Assembly (NCBI RefSeq): GCF_023283765.1
Contig: NZ_JAKILG010000007.1
Location: forward strand, 1 to 64,000
Direction of reading: 5' to 3'
Source: Shewanella profunda
Lineage (GTDB): Bacteria; Pseudomonadota; Gammaproteobacteria; Enterobacterales; Shewanellaceae
DNA: 64,000 nt
Shown: piece by piece, positions 30,047 to 40,711 of the stretch
Position numbering within the stretch: the stretch's first letter is position 1
How the letters are laid out: each line of letters opens with the position of its first letter
The notes under the pieces: model-generated
Told to the model about the DNA's origin: nothing
The model's database searches: none
The model's input: only the letters and a program-made list of their open reading frames with translations
Program-made: the position numbers and the translations under genes

Positions 30047-31264
30047 TTAGTTGGCTAGCTCAATTTTAGTAAAGTCGATTTTGTTCTCTTTTGGCGAGCG
30101 CTCAATGGCACGAACAGTTTGCAATTGCGTCATCATGATGTAACCAAAACAGCTAAAGATCAGGCCGAGTGCAATTGCACCAACCCATTGAATTTGAAGA
30201 AAGTCTAATTGAAATAGTAGTGTCAGGCTGCAGAGCAAGACTAAGTTAAAGCTGACATATTTAAGCTTGCCTAACCGCTCAATGGTCAGATTAAGATTAT
30301 CGGTATACAGGCGCACCAGTGAGTCGAGTGAGTTAATCACAAAGGTCACTCCCACGATCACCATAGCCAGATTATAGAAGCCCGAAGTATCTAAGCCATT
30401 GGCGCTGTAGTAATAAAGTACGGTGAACCAAATCGCGATGGGGATAGACGGAAACACCATCATGGCCAGCAGCACTTGATAGGTTTTCATGCCACCGACA
30501 AAGCGCGAGGTAAATTGACCGATCATAATGCTCCATGCAAACCACCAGAACAGATAAAACTCGTGGTAGTCGTTGATGGGTAACACAAAATGTTGAATAT
30601 TGCCGAAGTAGTCGCCAAGCATGGCAAAGGTCGTAAAGAACTCACCGACACTCGAGTCCGCCGATAAAAATGCACTGGCCCACATAATGGCAATCAAGCC
30701 TAAAAACAGCCAAGTGCTCGCCAGGCTCAAGATACGCACATAACGTATGCTAGTGCTGGAATACACAGCCGCGGCGATCACCATAAATACGATGAGATAA
30801 AAGCTACTGACTATGGTTTCGCCATCACCTAATTCGGGTAAATACCAAGGCAAATTGCTTAATAACAAATAGGCGGTAAAGGCACAGGTGCCAATAATCA
30901 CCACATTATTGATGAACTTGACCCAAGGAATATCGAAAAACTTCACCCTAGGTTCAATCACACAAAAATAGAAACAAGTTAAAAAGTAGAAACCCCAAAT
31001 CAAGAAAGCCCAGAAGCCAAACTCAATCGCCAGCGGATTGGTAAAGCCGTATTCGGGACTCGCCGCCACATTAGCGTAACCCGCAAACTCGGTGAGCGGA
31101 AACATGATCAAGCCGACATCGAGGCCAGAGGTAAACAAAATCGCAATAAAGGTAAACGTACGCACAGGCGTCACACCGATACAGCGAATATTGCCCCAGC
31201 GATAAATCACAAACGCAATCGCGGTAAAAGTGAACAGTATCCCTGCGGATAATAACCAAGTCAT
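30047..31264 (-). CDS. BCCT-family (betaine/choline/carnitine) transporter, short form
   Basis: About 405 residues with some 12 membrane helices. FTSGLDVGLIMFPLTEF aligns with the BCCT TM segment usually written FSAGMGIGL, and the WWFAWSIMIGQFTSRFVGGM segment matches the conserved aromatic WxxWWxxWSPFVGxFxARxSRGR box in part. Classical members have 500-680 residues; this one begins right at the first conserved segment and lacks the long C-terminal tail. I prefer ATG 31262-31264; a GTG 3 codons upstream is possible. It is downstream of betA (370 bp gap) and coupled to the porin. Choline uptake is inferred from context. Confidence 0.72.
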   Translation of the reverse strand: MTWLLSAGILFTFTAIAFVIYRWGNIRCIGVTPVRTFTFIAILFTSGLDVGLIMFPLTEFAGYANVAASPEYGFTNPLAIEFGFWAFLIWGFYFLTCFYFCVIEPRVKFFDIPWVKFINNVVIIGTCAFTAYLLLSNLPWYLPELGDGETIVSSFYLIVFMVIAAAVYSSTSIRYVRILSLASTWLFLGLIAIMWASAFLSADSSVGEFFTTFAMLGDYFGNIQHFVLPINDYHEFYLFWWFAWSIMIGQFTSRFVGGMKTYQVLLAMMVFPSIPIAIWFTVLYYYSANGLDTSGFYNLAMVIVGVTFVINSLDSLVRLYTDNLNLTIERLGKLKYVSFNLVLLCSLTLLFQLDFLQIQWVGAIALGLIFSCFGYIMMTQLQTVRAIERSPKENKIDFTKIELAN

Positions 31265-31635
31265 AATGAGCACTCAGTCCCAGTCGATACTGGGTGTAAG
31301 TCGGCATCTGGATATAAACCCATAAAATGTAACTCCATGTTTTTATTTAATAATAAAAACTGATCCATTTTTAAAGGCAGCGTTCTGCCCTCAAGCCTTA
31401 AATATCGCTACTTAAAAACACTCCGCGATAGTTAAACCCTGATAGATGATCAGTCGTGAAAGTGGTCATTTGCACCGCAGGCTGACCAAGCCTCTGGTTA
31501 AGTGAAAAGCCTTTAGCTAAGTCAAAAGCCTTTAGCTAGACAATCAATGGATTAATCACTCAATAGAAGCCGCCAGTCCGCCAATAAGACGGACCGAGCA
31601 GGCATGTTGTTCACTTATGGCATTAACTTGCGCCG
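31265..31635. promoter_or_regulatory. 370-bp gap between betA and BCCT gene
   Basis: Possible terminator-like stem GTCCG / CGGAC at about 31576-31595 without a T-tract, and an AT-rich palindromic run around 31335-31365 that may hold the promoter of the BCCT-porin pair. No copy of the BetI-like palindrome is seen here. Confidence 0.35.
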
Positions 31636-33321
31636 TTAACTTGTCGCAGTGCTTCTTTGTGTGGTTTGCCAAGCATCGGCAAGCACAACGGCACAGTCCG
31701 CTGGCGCTAACATTTCAGCCTCTAAGATCAGATCCGCGGCGCGCTCGGCCAACATGATGGTCGGCGCGTTCAAATTGCCGTTCGGGATAGTCGGGAAAAT
31801 AGAAGCATCCACCACCCGTAAATTCTGCAATCCATGCACCCGGGTTTCGGGATCCACCACTGCCATCGCATCCGTGCCCATCTTGCACGAGCAAGAAGGA
31901 TGGTAAGCACTCTCAACCGATTGACGCACAAAGGCATCGATTTGCGCATCGGTTTGCACTTGTATGCCGGGTTGAATTTCCTCACCACGATACTCATCGA
32001 ATGGTGCCTGATTGATGATCTCACGAGTCAAACGCACGCAGGCCCTAAAGCCTTCAATATCATCGGGATGCTGTAGGTAATTGAACTGAATTTTGGGCGG
32101 CGCTTTAGGATCTGCCGACACTAAGGTCACGGCACCACGGCTCTTAGGCTTGTTATGGCCCACATGCACCTGAAACCCATGGCCCGCAAAGGCTTCTTTG
32201 CCATCGTAACGCATGGCCGCAGGTAAAAAGTGGTACTGTAAATCCGGCCACTCGAGACCCGCTTTTGAGCGAATAAAGCCACAGGACTCGAAGTGATTCG
32301 TGGCCCCTAAACCGGATCTATCTAAAATCCACCGGGCACCGATTAAGAACTTGCTAAAAGGATCTAACTTGCCATTGAGTGAAATCGGTTTAAGACATTT
32401 GAATTGGAAATAAAACTCTAAATGATCCTGTAAATTCTGACCAACACCGGGTAACTCATGTTGTAACTCGACCCCAGCATCAGCCAATATTTTGGGATCG
32501 CCAATGCCAGATAATTGCAGTAAATGCGGGGAACCTATTGAACCTGCAGCTAAAATCACGTCTTTGTTACAACGAATATCTTCAACTTTACCTTTATGTT
32601 CGATGCGAACACCAACGGCCGTTTGTCCTTCCAATAACACTTTATGCACTAAGGCATGGGTCACAACCGTGAGGTTACGTCTAGCCATCGCTGGGCGTAA
32701 ATAGGCATTGGCGGTTGACCAGCGTACGCCTTTTTTGACCGTCATATGCATAGGGCCAAAACCTTCTTGCTGCGCCGCATTATAATCGACGGTCGATAAA
32801 TACCCCGCCGCAATGCCCGCATCCACAAAGGCTTGGTACAAGGAGTTTTGCATTTGATTGCCGTTATTCACCCCTAACGGCCCTGACTCACCGCGATACT
32901 CATCACCACCAAAGGCCCAGGTTTCCGCCTTCTTAAAGTACGGTAAGCAGTGGCTATAATCCCAATCGGTCGCCCCTTGCGTCTGCCACTCATCAAAGTC
33001 CCTGGCATGACCACGAACGTATACCATGCCATTGATCGACGATGAACCGCCAAGCACTTTGCCCCGAGGACAATGCATCTTGCGATTATCTAAATGCGGC
33101 TCAGGCTCAGTTTCAAACTGCCAAGCGTATTTAGGGTTATTCATAGGGATCGATAATGCTGTCGGCATTTGAATAAAGATGCTCTTATCGCTGCCACCGG
33201 TTTCTAATAACAACACTTCATTTTTAGGATCCTTTGACAAGCGATTGGCGAGCACACAACCCGCTGATCCTGCGCCAACTATGATGTAATTATAATATTT
33301 TTGCTCTAATGACTGAGTCAA
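31636..33321 (-). CDS. betA: Choline dehydrogenase
   Basis: A 561-residue FAD-dependent GMC oxidoreductase oxidising choline to betaine aldehyde. FAD dinucleotide motif [15 protein letters not shown] near the N-terminus, GMC signature [19 protein letters not shown], the [17 protein letters not shown] segment, and the C-terminal catalytic [12 protein letters not shown]. The start is a TTG (33319-33321) preceded by AAGGAGG at 6 nt. It follows betB by 9 bp. Confidence 0.95.
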   Translation of the reverse strand: MTQSLEQKYYNYIIVGAGSAGCVLANRLSKDPKNEVLLLETGGSDKSIFIQMPTALSIPMNNPKYAWQFETEPEPHLDNRKMHCPRGKVLGGSSSINGMVYVRGHARDFDEWQTQGATDWDYSHCLPYFKKAETWAFGGDEYRGESGPLGVNNGNQMQNSLYQAFVDAGIAAGYLSTVDYNAAQQEGFGPMHMTVKKGVRWSTANAYLRPAMARRNLTVVTHALVHKVLLEGQTAVGVRIEHKGKVEDIRCNKDVILAAGSIGSPHLLQLSGIGDPKILADAGVELQHELPGVGQNLQDHLEFYFQFKCLKPISLNGKLDPFSKFLIGARWILDRSGLGATNHFESCGFIRSKAGLEWPDLQYHFLPAAMRYDGKEAFAGHGFQVHVGHNKPKSRGAVTLVSADPKAPPKIQFNYLQHPDDIEGFRACVRLTREIINQAPFDEYRGEEIQPGIQVQTDAQIDAFVRQSVESAYHPSCSCKMGTDAMAVVDPETRVHGLQNLRVVDASIFPTIPNGNLNAPTIMLAERAADLILEAEMLAPADCAVVLADAWQTTQRSTATS

Positions 33322-33330
33322 AATGCCTCC

Positions 33331-34794
33331 TTAAAATGGGCTTTCTAAGCGCTGTAGACCCACATAAACGGCTTTAACTTGGGTGTAATGCTTGAGTGTC
33401 TCGCTACCGTTTTCACGGCCAATGCCCGACAACTTATAACCACCCACGGGCATTTCGGCTGGCGAGGCACCATAGGCATTGATCCAGCAAATACCCGCCT
33501 GTAACTGATGAATTACCCGGTGAGCACGGGTGATATCTTGGGTAAACACCCCAGCGGCTAAGCCCATGGCGGTATTGTTTGCCCGAGCAATCACTTCCGC
33601 TTCCTCTTTAAAGGTGAGCACCGACATTACAGGGCCAAAGATTTCTTCTTTACAGATGCGCATCTCGTCGGTGCAATGGGTGAAAATCGTCGGGGCAACA
33701 AAGTAACCATTGGGAGCATTTTCAGGTGTTAACGCTGTGCCACCTGTGAGCAGAGTTGCGCCATCGTCGATACCTTGCTGAATATAATCGAGCACTTTTT
33801 GCTGGTGATCTTTGGAGATCAACGCACCAAAATTAGTCTCTGGCGCCATAGGATCGCCCACCACAATATTGGTTTGAGTACGCATAAGCAGTTTTTCGAT
33901 AAAGCGTGGATAAACCGACTCATGGACAAACACCCGCGTCCCATTGGTACAGACTTCACCTTGAGTATAGAAGTTACCGAGCATGGCACCTGAAACGGCA
34001 TTATCGATATCGGCATCGTCAAATACGATAAGCGGTGATTTACCACCGAGTTCCATAGTGACGTCTTTTAATGAACTCGCCGCCGCAGCCATGACTTTTT
34101 TACCGGTACCGACCTCCCCCGTGAAGGACACTTTGGCAATATCCGGATGCCCCGTTAACCAAGCGCCGACCTTGCCATCGCCCATGACGACGTTAAATAC
34201 GCCATCGGGCAGACCCGCCTCACTAAAGAGTTGCGCCAATTTCAGTGCACCAAGCGGCGTTTCTTCCGAAGGTTTAAAAATCATCACATTGCCGCTTGCT
34301 AAGGCAGGTGCGGCCTTCCAACAGGCGATTTGCAATGGATAATTCCAAGCACCAATACCAGCACAAATGCCTAAGGGCTCGCGGCGGGTGTAATAAAAAT
34401 CCCCACCGACTTGCTGCTGCGCGCCTTCAAGCCCAGGGGCGATATGGGCGAAAAACTCGATGGCATCTGCGCCTGTGACCACATCAACCACTGAGGCTTC
34501 TTGCCAAGGTTTACCTGTGTCGCACACTTCGATTGCTGCGAGTTCATCATTACGAGTGCGCAATAGTGCGACCGCATTTAACAGGATACGGCTGCGTTTG
34601 GTGGCACTCATGGCAGACCAAATCGTCAAGCCTTTTTTGGCGCTCTCGATGGCCGCTTGCTGAATTTTTTCATCGGCCACTTGCACTCGATACGCCAATT
34701 GCCCAGTGGCAGGATTGACGACGTCGAAGGTTTCGCCGTTATCGTTAGCGAGTAACTGACCCGCAATAAAGTTGTACTGAACTTCTACTGACAT
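33331..34794 (-). CDS. betB: Betaine aldehyde dehydrogenase
   Basis: A 487-residue NAD(P)-dependent aldehyde dehydrogenase making glycine betaine. The conserved [18 protein letters not shown] (general base Glu) and [12 protein letters not shown] (catalytic Cys) segments are present; start ATG 34792-34794 follows GGAG. Its start overlaps the end of betI by 10 bp, showing an operon betI-betB-betA. Confidence 0.96.
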   Translation of the reverse strand: MSVEVQYNFIAGQLLANDNGETFDVVNPATGQLAYRVQVADEKIQQAAIESAKKGLTIWSAMSATKRSRILLNAVALLRTRNDELAAIEVCDTGKPWQEASVVDVVTGADAIEFFAHIAPGLEGAQQQVGGDFYYTRREPLGICAGIGAWNYPLQIACWKAAPALASGNVMIFKPSEETPLGALKLAQLFSEAGLPDGVFNVVMGDGKVGAWLTGHPDIAKVSFTGEVGTGKKVMAAAASSLKDVTMELGGKSPLIVFDDADIDNAVSGAMLGNFYTQGEVCTNGTRVFVHESVYPRFIEKLLMRTQTNIVVGDPMAPETNFGALISKDHQQKVLDYIQQGIDDGATLLTGGTALTPENAPNGYFVAPTIFTHCTDEMRICKEEIFGPVMSVLTFKEEAEVIARANNTAMGLAAGVFTQDITRAHRVIHQLQAGICWINAYGASPAEMPVGGYKLSGIGRENGSETLKHYTQVKAVYVGLQRLESPF

Positions 34795-35390
34795 GTATTA
34801 ACTCCATGCTGCTCTATCACATTGTGGATAAAGGCTTTGCATAATTTTTCGGCCTGAACAAAATCCTGCTCAGGGGTTTCACTTAAGGCGCTGCGTAACC
34901 AAAATCCATCGATCATCGCCGCCGTTTGTTGCGCTGCCATCAGAGCAAACTCTTTGGGCAACACTTGCCGAAAGGAAAAATGTAAGTTGCTGTATAAGCG
35001 GCGACTATTGATATTCTGCAAACGGGCTAACTGGGGATCGTGAACAGCCTGAGCCCAAAAACTCAGCCAAGCGTGAGTAACATTTCGCGAGCGCTGTAAC
35101 TCGGTAAAATTCGCTTCAACTACCATCATTAAGCGCTCTGTTGGCGCCAACACTTGTCCTTGGATTCGATTGAGCAACGCCTGCTTTAACTGCTCGAGTA
35201 AGTGGCGCAGCGTCGCTTGGATCAAGCCCTGCTTACCACTGAAATAATGACTGATGATCCCCGATGACATACCCGCCAACTGACTAATGCTGTTGATGGT
35301 CGTGTGCTGCAAACCATGCAGGGCAACCGATGCTAATGTCGCATCGATAAGCTGCTGTCTGCGTATCAATTTCATTGCGGCTTTAGGCAT
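34785..35390 (-). CDS. betI: TetR-family repressor BetI
   Basis: A 201-residue repressor of the choline-betaine operon. The N-terminal helix-turn-helix reads [34 protein letters not shown], which is typical BetI. The C-terminal half should bind choline. It is the first gene of betI-betB-betA and lies 43 bp from a perfect palindrome upstream, its likely operator. Confidence 0.93.
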   Translation of the reverse strand: MPKAAMKLIRRQQLIDATLASVALHGLQHTTINSISQLAGMSSGIISHYFSGKQGLIQATLRHLLEQLKQALLNRIQGQVLAPTERLMMVVEANFTELQRSRNVTHAWLSFWAQAVHDPQLARLQNINSRRLYSNLHFSFRQVLPKEFALMAAQQTAAMIDGFWLRSALSETPEQDFVQAEKLCKAFIHNVIEQHGVNTCQ

Positions 35391-35432
35391 AAATACTCAA
35401 GAAATAACCACTGTCTCAATACTCTGAATGAC

Positions 35433-35454
35433 GTTAATTGAACGTTCAATTAAC
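35433..35454. promoter_or_regulatory. Likely BetI operator (perfect 22-bp palindrome)
   Basis: The half site GTTAATTGAAC is followed by its exact reverse complement with no spacer. It lies 43-64 bp upstream of the betI start. TTGAACGTTCAA is the kind of core described for BetI operators in enteric and Vibrio bacteria. It fits autoregulation of the bet operon. Confidence 0.75.
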
Positions 35455-35989
35455 AACCATAATAATAATTAGTGATGTAACTATCAACATAAAATTCCAC
35501 AGTGATAAAGTTCATAACTGAGTTATTTAAAAATTAATTAATGTATTAAAACAAGATAAAGATATAGATTACGTTGACTTACGAATCCATCGCGACTACT
35601 GCAGCACACAGAAAATAACATTAGATATCAAACTAATTAATTGATGTCGATGCTACGAATGAGAGCATTAATGACGTTTGACCTCTCTCAAATTTAATAA
35701 TTGAGCCGTCAAATGTGGAATAAAAAGTGGGATAAAAAGCCAAGCAAAAAACACACAGAAATGATGCATAACCATAGGCGCTAGCAACGCCGAAAACCAT
35801 ATTGTAAACCCAACATAATTTTCGTCATAAAAGCCCACATTTTAGTTACCAAGATCCAACTTTAGTGGGAAAGTGCTCCCAATTAAGCATCAAACCAGAT
35901 CTGCATCACGGATGTGTTTCATCTTAATTGGTAGTTTGGTAACAAGAAAAGAAAACAACTTTATATTTACAAACAAAATAGGTGAATTT
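35455..35989. other. AT-rich intergenic region, bet operon / alcohol dehydrogenase
   Basis: About 530 bp very rich in A+T, containing promoters for both divergent units. No further operator is recognised. An in-frame extension of the dehydrogenase from 35873 has no ribosome site. Confidence 0.35.
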
Positions 35990-37138
35990 ATGGCTGCAAA
36001 ATTTTTTATTCCTTCTGTCAATGTGCTAGGCCAAGGTGCAGTGGACGATGCTATCGCAGATATTAAAACCTTAGGTTTTAAACGTGCATTAATTGTCACT
36101 GACAAACCCCTTGTCAAAATAGGTTTAGTAGGTGATATAGCAGAAAAACTCAGTGAAAACGGTATAACTGCAACCATATTTGATGGTGTTCAACCAAACC
36201 CAACGGTAACAAATGTTGAGGCGGGCTTAGCACTGCTAAAAGCTGACAACTGTGATTTTGTGATTTCTTTAGGTGGTGGCTCACCCCACGATTGTGCAAA
36301 GGGTATTGCCCTTGTCGCCACCAATGGCGGCAGTATTAAAGACTATGAAGGCTTAGATAAATCTGCGAAACCGCAGTTGCCATTAGTGGCAATTAACACC
36401 ACCGCAGGTACGGCCAGTGAAATGACGCGCTTCTGTATCATTACCGATGAAACTCGCCACATTAAAATGGCGATTGTCGATAAGCACACCACGCCTTTGT
36501 TATCGGTTAACGATCCTGAGCTAATGCTGAAAAAGCCTGCCAGTCTAACCGCTGCAACAGGTATGGATGCGCTCACCCACGCGGTTGAGGCCTATGTGTC
36601 CATTGCCGCTAACCCAATTACCGATGCCTGCGCTATCAAAGCCATTGAATTAATTCAGGCAAACCTAATCAATGCTGTAGAAAATGGTCAAGACATTAGT
36701 GCCCGCGAACAAATGGCCTATGCTCAGTTTCTCGCTGGAATGGCCTTTAACAATGCCAGCCTAGGTTATGTGCATGCCATGGCGCACCAGTTAGGCGGAT
36801 TCTACGATCTGCCCCACGGTGTCTGTAACGCACTGCTGTTACCCCATGTACAGGAATATAATGCGCAGGTAGTCCCCGCTCGCTTAAAAGATATTGCCAA
36901 GGCTATGGGTGTGGATGTGTCTAGCATGACGGATGAACAAGGGGCTGAAGCCGCGATTTCTGCGATTAAAACGTTATCTGTTGCGGTAAAAATCCCTGAA
37001 AATCTCACACTATTAGGCGTAAAAGCGGAAGATATTCCAACACTTGCTGATAATGCGTTAAAAGATGCCTGTGGCTTTACTAACCCTAAACAAGCCACCC
37101 ATGCAGAGATCTGTCAGATCTTCACTAACGCGCTGTAA
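35990..37138 (+). CDS. adhB: Iron-containing alcohol dehydrogenase
   Basis: 382 residues from ATG 35990 ([18 protein letters not shown]), with AGGTGA 6 nt upstream. It belongs to the Fe-ADH (Zymomonas ADH II / YiaY-like) family: [11 protein letters not shown] binds [16 protein letters not shown] and [25 protein letters not shown] carry iron-ligand His residues. Substrate is a short primary alcohol or aldehyde. It is monocistronic with a strong terminator. Divergence from betI does not prove shared control. Confidence 0.93.
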   Translation: MAAKFFIPSVNVLGQGAVDDAIADIKTLGFKRALIVTDKPLVKIGLVGDIAEKLSENGITATIFDGVQPNPTVTNVEAGLALLKADNCDFVISLGGGSPHDCAKGIALVATNGGSIKDYEGLDKSAKPQLPLVAINTTAGTASEMTRFCIITDETRHIKMAIVDKHTTPLLSVNDPELMLKKPASLTAATGMDALTHAVEAYVSIAANPITDACAIKAIELIQANLINAVENGQDISAREQMAYAQFLAGMAFNNASLGYVHAMAHQLGGFYDLPHGVCNALLLPHVQEYNAQVVPARLKDIAKAMGVDVSSMTDEQGAEAAISAIKTLSVAVKIPENLTLLGVKAEDIPTLADNALKDACGFTNPKQATHAEICQIFTNAL

Positions 37139-37219
37139 TCGCGCTGTAATTTGCTGAGTAAACGACTTGTTGTAATGCTAGTGCGTAAACACGACTTCAT
37201 CCTCCAATAAATTCGTTTT

Positions 37220-37268
37220 AGGCCCCAATAGCGCACAGATTATCGGTGCATTATTGGGGCCTTTTTTA
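37220..37268 (+). terminator. Rho-independent terminator of adhB
   Basis: Stem AGGCCCCAATA / TATTGGGGCCT (A-T pairs included), with a long GC loop region and CTTTTTT downstream, about 80 bp after the stop. Confidence 0.85.
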
Positions 37269-37933
37269 TACCGTTTTCTATAAGCCAATTAGGAAATCTT
37301 AAAAATTGAGCAACAAAAATTAACATAAAAGTCAGTATCTATGCGCCTTTGCACTGACAAAACACTCACAAATCTGCAGATTTAAGGAAAAAGAATCTGA
37401 ACCTCAAATATTCATAGCAAAATGATATAAAAAACGTGATCTCTGTGGGTTACAGACTGTAACAGATCCGATACACTTGCCCCAGTTCGCTTTTTCCCTG
37501 CAAAAGATGAAGCCAGCTCAGAGGCCCATTCTAAGGAATGGGCCTCTGTCCATTCTGAAGTCCCATTTTACTTAGTCCCCTCACCCAATATATCTCTAAA
37601 AGTATTGGCTGTTTCTATAGCCGATTTTTTGTCACCCATAGATAACTAATCACAATCATAGCAAAGTAGCTATATTACTAAATTGTTGCTTTATTCATCA
37701 GTAATTCAGTAAATGCGAAACTTACCTTAAAACTGAGATCTAGCACAAAGTTATTGCTAAAAAACTCATGCTAAATAGAGCCATAACCAATCGGAGTAAC
37801 AGGTTAATTCTCATACAAAAACAAACCCTTTAGCTTTAAAAATGCCAGCACTAAATAGACATAATTAATGATTGACCGAATTCAAAAACGATGCCTATGA
37901 TGGCAACAATATCCTCGAACAGGTAGGTACGCT
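37269..37933. other. Long intergenic region with two strong hairpins
   Basis: About 660 bp without a gene. It holds a near-palindrome GTTACAG-A-CTGTAAC at 37449-37463 and a perfect 12-bp hairpin AGAGGCCCATTC / GAATGGGCCTCT at 37520-37547. The hairpin lacks a T-tract. The rest is AT-rich. A small RNA is possible. Confidence 0.4.
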
Positions 37934-38305
37934 ATGACAGCAATCACTCACGTATATAACTACACAGTTAGATGTCCACATTACAAAGATCCTGAACATC
38001 CCGTTACTTGGTTAAATCACATTGAAATGAACCAGTCCTGTGAAATTGCATTAAACCGTATAACCAAATGGCATGAACTGTCAGGGAATAAATCCTTCGA
38101 AACCAGCAAATTTGTGGTCCGTAGAGCTGAAAATGAAGATGCCTACTTTTCAATGCAAAGTGACAGGCTCAAAAATGATGGCCATGCCCTCGTCACTTTT
38201 AAAATTTTTTTAGATGAATGCTGTGATGACGCTGCACCCGAAGAGATTATGCAACACCTGATTGAAGATTATCAGCAACGTCTAGCTAAGCTAGAACAAG
38301 CTTAA
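37934..38305 (+). CDS. Hypothetical protein, 123 aa
   Basis: I do not recognise this family. The protein (MTAITHVYNYTVRCPHYKDP) is acidic, soluble, probably alpha+beta, with four Cys residues (CPHY, SCEI, ECCDD). The ribosome site TAGGT and a strong terminator right after the stop support a real monocistronic gene. No catalytic motif is visible. Confidence 0.65.
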   Translation: MTAITHVYNYTVRCPHYKDPEHPVTWLNHIEMNQSCEIALNRITKWHELSGNKSFETSKFVVRRAENEDAYFSMQSDRLKNDGHALVTFKIFLDECCDDAAPEEIMQHLIEDYQQRLAKLEQA

Positions 38306-38324
38306 CGACTCTATTAACCATCAT

Positions 38325-38358
38325 GCAAAACGCCAGCGAAAAATCGCTGGCGTTTTGC
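38325..38358 (+). terminator. Strong terminator after the 123-aa hypothetical gene
   Basis: Perfect 15-bp stem GCAAAACGCCAGCGA / TCGCTGGCGTTTTGC with an AAAA loop. Confidence 0.85.
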
Positions 38359-38683
38359 TAAGCAAATTTGACCAAAAACCCCTCACTTCAAAAACCAAGT
38401 AAAGCAACAAAGTGAGCCAGTGCACACTTACAAACTTACTGCAAAGCGTCAGATCACACTTTCTCATCGAAATAATCAATCGTAATAACAACTATTGCAA
38501 ATCTAAAAATATAAAATACTTTAAAATCAGTAACAAAAATCATAAAAAAACAGATTTAACCGCATTGATACCAAATTTCGGCTCAATTGCCGAACCAGAT
38601 AGGCACTGTTACTATTTTGTGACGCTAAGCCCCCTAAACTACTCACCCAATAAACTTACCCCACATTAAACAGGAGCTTTACC
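38359..38683. other. AT-rich leader region upstream of ndh
   Basis: About 320 bp of A/T-rich DNA that should contain the ndh promoter. A low-complexity open frame (38412-38669) lacks a ribosome site and coding character. No clear FNR or ArcA box. Confidence 0.35.
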
Positions 38684-39982
38684 ATGACTATCACAAATAT
38701 TGTCATCGTTGGGGGAGGTGCAGGAGGCATGGAGATTGCGACTAAATTAGGCCATAAACTGGGTCGTAAAGAAAAAGCCAGAGTCACTTTAATTGATTGT
38801 GCCGAAAGTCATATTTGGAAACCTCTGCTACATGAAGTGGCAACTGGCGCGCTCGATGTCGGCATTGATGCACTAAGTTATCGCAGCCATGCTGCTGCAC
38901 ACGGCTACCATTTTCAGCAAGGGGCAATGACTGATATTGATAGGCAAAGCAAACAAGTTATCCTCTCAGCCATTTGTGACGAAAACGGCGAAGTACTATT
39001 ACCCGCCCGCCGCATTGACTATGACTACTTAGTGATCGCGATTGGCAGCATCGCGAATGATTTCAATATCCCTGGCGTACGCGAGCATTGTCAATTCCTC
39101 GACAATACCGAGCAAGCAATGGCTATCCGTAAGATTTTACTCAATAAATTTCTTCGCTATGCGAGCCACAGTTTACTTGCCGATAAGATAAAAATTGCTG
39201 TCGTAGGCGCTGGTGCAACGGGTGTCGAAATGTCAGCAGAAATGCACCATGCGGTCGTTCAATTGCGTGGCTTTGGCTACAACATTGATGCACATCTACT
39301 CGAAGTGACGCTAATCGAAGCGGATAAACGTATTCTGCCTAAAGTTGAAAAAGTAGAAATATCAGACTCTGTCGCCAAAGAGCTCTCTACTCTTGGCGTA
39401 AAAGTCATGACCAATACTCGTATCAACCAAGTCACCGCCGATGGACTCACTACGACAGATGGCGTCTTGATCCCAGCCGATATGGTAATTTGGTCAACGG
39501 GTGTAAAAGCGCCAGATTTTTTAAAAGAAATAGGTGGCTTAGAAACAAATCATATCAATCAGATTTTGGTAAAACAGAATATGCAAACTCGCCGTGATCC
39601 CCATATTTTTGCCATTGGCGATTGCGCGGCATGCCCTCAGCCAAATGGCACTTGGGTACCTCCCCGCGGACAATCGGCAAGACAGATGGCTCTGATGACG
39701 GCGAACAATATCGTGCTCATGCTTGAGGGTAAACAAGCAATACATCAATATCTTTACAAAGACTTAGGCTCACTCGTCAATCTTTCTAAATTCCACACAG
39801 TTGGAAATTTGATGTCTTTTATTGGTGGCGGCGTGATGGTTGAAGGCAAAATTGCACGTTTTGTTTATACATCACTCTACCGTAGACACTTAATTGAGCT
39901 GCACGGCATCGTTAAGGGAACCCTACTCATGTTTGCTAAAGGCATAAGCCGTATTATTCATCCACACCTAAAATTACACTAA
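38684..39982 (+). CDS. ndh: Type II NADH dehydrogenase
   Basis: A 432-residue non-proton-pumping NADH:quinone reductase. FAD motif VIVGGGAGGMEIATKLG at residues 6-22, NADH motif VVGAGATGVEMSAEM in the middle, and IFAIGDCAACPQPNG near the C-terminal part. The C-terminus has the amphipathic membrane-anchoring helices expected. The ribosome site AGGAG lies ahead of ATG 38684. It is monocistronic. Confidence 0.95.
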   Translation: MTITNIVIVGGGAGGMEIATKLGHKLGRKEKARVTLIDCAESHIWKPLLHEVATGALDVGIDALSYRSHAAAHGYHFQQGAMTDIDRQSKQVILSAICDENGEVLLPARRIDYDYLVIAIGSIANDFNIPGVREHCQFLDNTEQAMAIRKILLNKFLRYASHSLLADKIKIAVVGAGATGVEMSAEMHHAVVQLRGFGYNIDAHLLEVTLIEADKRILPKVEKVEISDSVAKELSTLGVKVMTNTRINQVTADGLTTTDGVLIPADMVIWSTGVKAPDFLKEIGGLETNHINQILVKQNMQTRRDPHIFAIGDCAACPQPNGTWVPPRGQSARQMALMTANNIVLMLEGKQAIHQYLYKDLGSLVNLSKFHTVGNLMSFIGGGVMVEGKIARFVYTSLYRRHLIELHGIVKGTLLMFAKGISRIIHPHLKLH

Positions 39983-40084
39983 AAGCGACACAAGCATCCT
40001 GATCAGAACGTTAAACAAATTGAAACTATCTGTTATATTGGCTTCAGTTAACGTTAGGGACTCACTTTAAGGATGGATATCAAG

Positions 40085-40294
40085 ATGAATAAAGCGACTC
40101 TCATTATGATCCCGCTATTGCTTGCCACAACGGCCTGTGCGGATTTAAAAGACGCTGGACGTGCCATCGGCACAACGACTAAAGAGGTCACTACAGAGAT
40201 AGGACACGCCACTCGTGACACCACTAGGGCGATTGGACACGCATCAAGAGACGCGGTGAAATCGGTAAAAGAAGATTTAACAAAAGAAGACTAG
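40085..40294 (+). CDS. Small lipoprotein-like protein with imperfect 11-residue repeats
   Basis: Sixty-nine residues from ATG 40085 (MNKATLIMIPLLLATTACAD), with AAGGATGG just upstream. A signal with a Cys after TTA suggests a lipoprotein, though the -3 residue (T) is not ideal. The mature part repeats amphipathic units such as RAIGTTTKEVT, EIGHATRDTT and AIGHASRDAV, like entericidin-type or apolipoprotein-like helices. It is only 3 bp short of a terminator hairpin. Role unknown; a membrane or stress function is inference. Confidence 0.6.
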   Translation: MNKATLIMIPLLLATTACADLKDAGRAIGTTTKEVTTEIGHATRDTTRAIGHASRDAVKSVKEDLTKED

Positions 40295-40295
40295 T

Positions 40296-40321
40296 CACAG
40301 TGACGCCTCGGCGTCACTGTG
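40296..40321. terminator. Bidirectional terminator hairpin
   Basis: Perfect 11-bp stem CACAGTGACGC / GCGTCACTGTG with CTCG loop between the small lipoprotein (+) and the thioesterase (-). Confidence 0.7.
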
Positions 40322-40345
40322 TATTTCAAATGTGGTCAAGACTGA

Positions 40346-40711
40346 CTAAGCGGCATTAGCACGAATACCGTGCGGCACAGGTAAACCTTGAGCGTTGACA
40401 TTCACAAACACCATTTTATCGATACTCACCACTGGAGCCTGCGTCATCTTATTGCGCACCTGACAACTGACAGTGATAGAACTATGCCCAAGACTCACCA
40501 GCTCTAAACCAAACTCAAGCACATCACCTTGGCGCGCTGGCGTCATAAAATTGATTTCTGAAATCAATTTAGTGACATGGCTAGTACTCTTCATCTGACA
40601 GGCGGCAAAGATGGCAGCCTCTTCGTCAATCCAACTCAGCAGCTGGCCACCAAACAAAGTATTTGCAGGATTTAAATGTTCGGGTTTGACTAAACGACGA
40701 CTGTAATATTT
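40346..40711 (-). CDS. Acyl-CoA thioesterase, hotdog fold (YciA-like)
   Basis: 121 residues from ATG 40709-40711 (MKYYSRRLVKPEHLNPANT), with GAGGT about 11 nt upstream. The motif ANTLFGGQLLSWIDEEAAI is the catalytic hotdog helix of YciA/BFIT-type thioesterases, and CQVRNKMTQAPVVSIDKMVFVNV completes the fold. It should hydrolyse acyl-CoA thioesters; chain length is not told. A longer frame with an extra 11 codons is unlikely. Confidence 0.85.
   Translation of the reverse strand, partial: KYYSRRLVKPEHLNPANTLFGGQLLSWIDEEAAIFAACQMKSTSHVTKLISEINFMTPARQGDVLEFGLELVSLGHSSITVSCQVRNKMTQAPVVSIDKMVFVNVNAQGLPVPHGIRANAA

Noticed and set aside
38412..38669. 85-codon frame upstream of ndh
   Set aside because: AT-driven composition, no ribosome site, and it sits in the leader of ndh.
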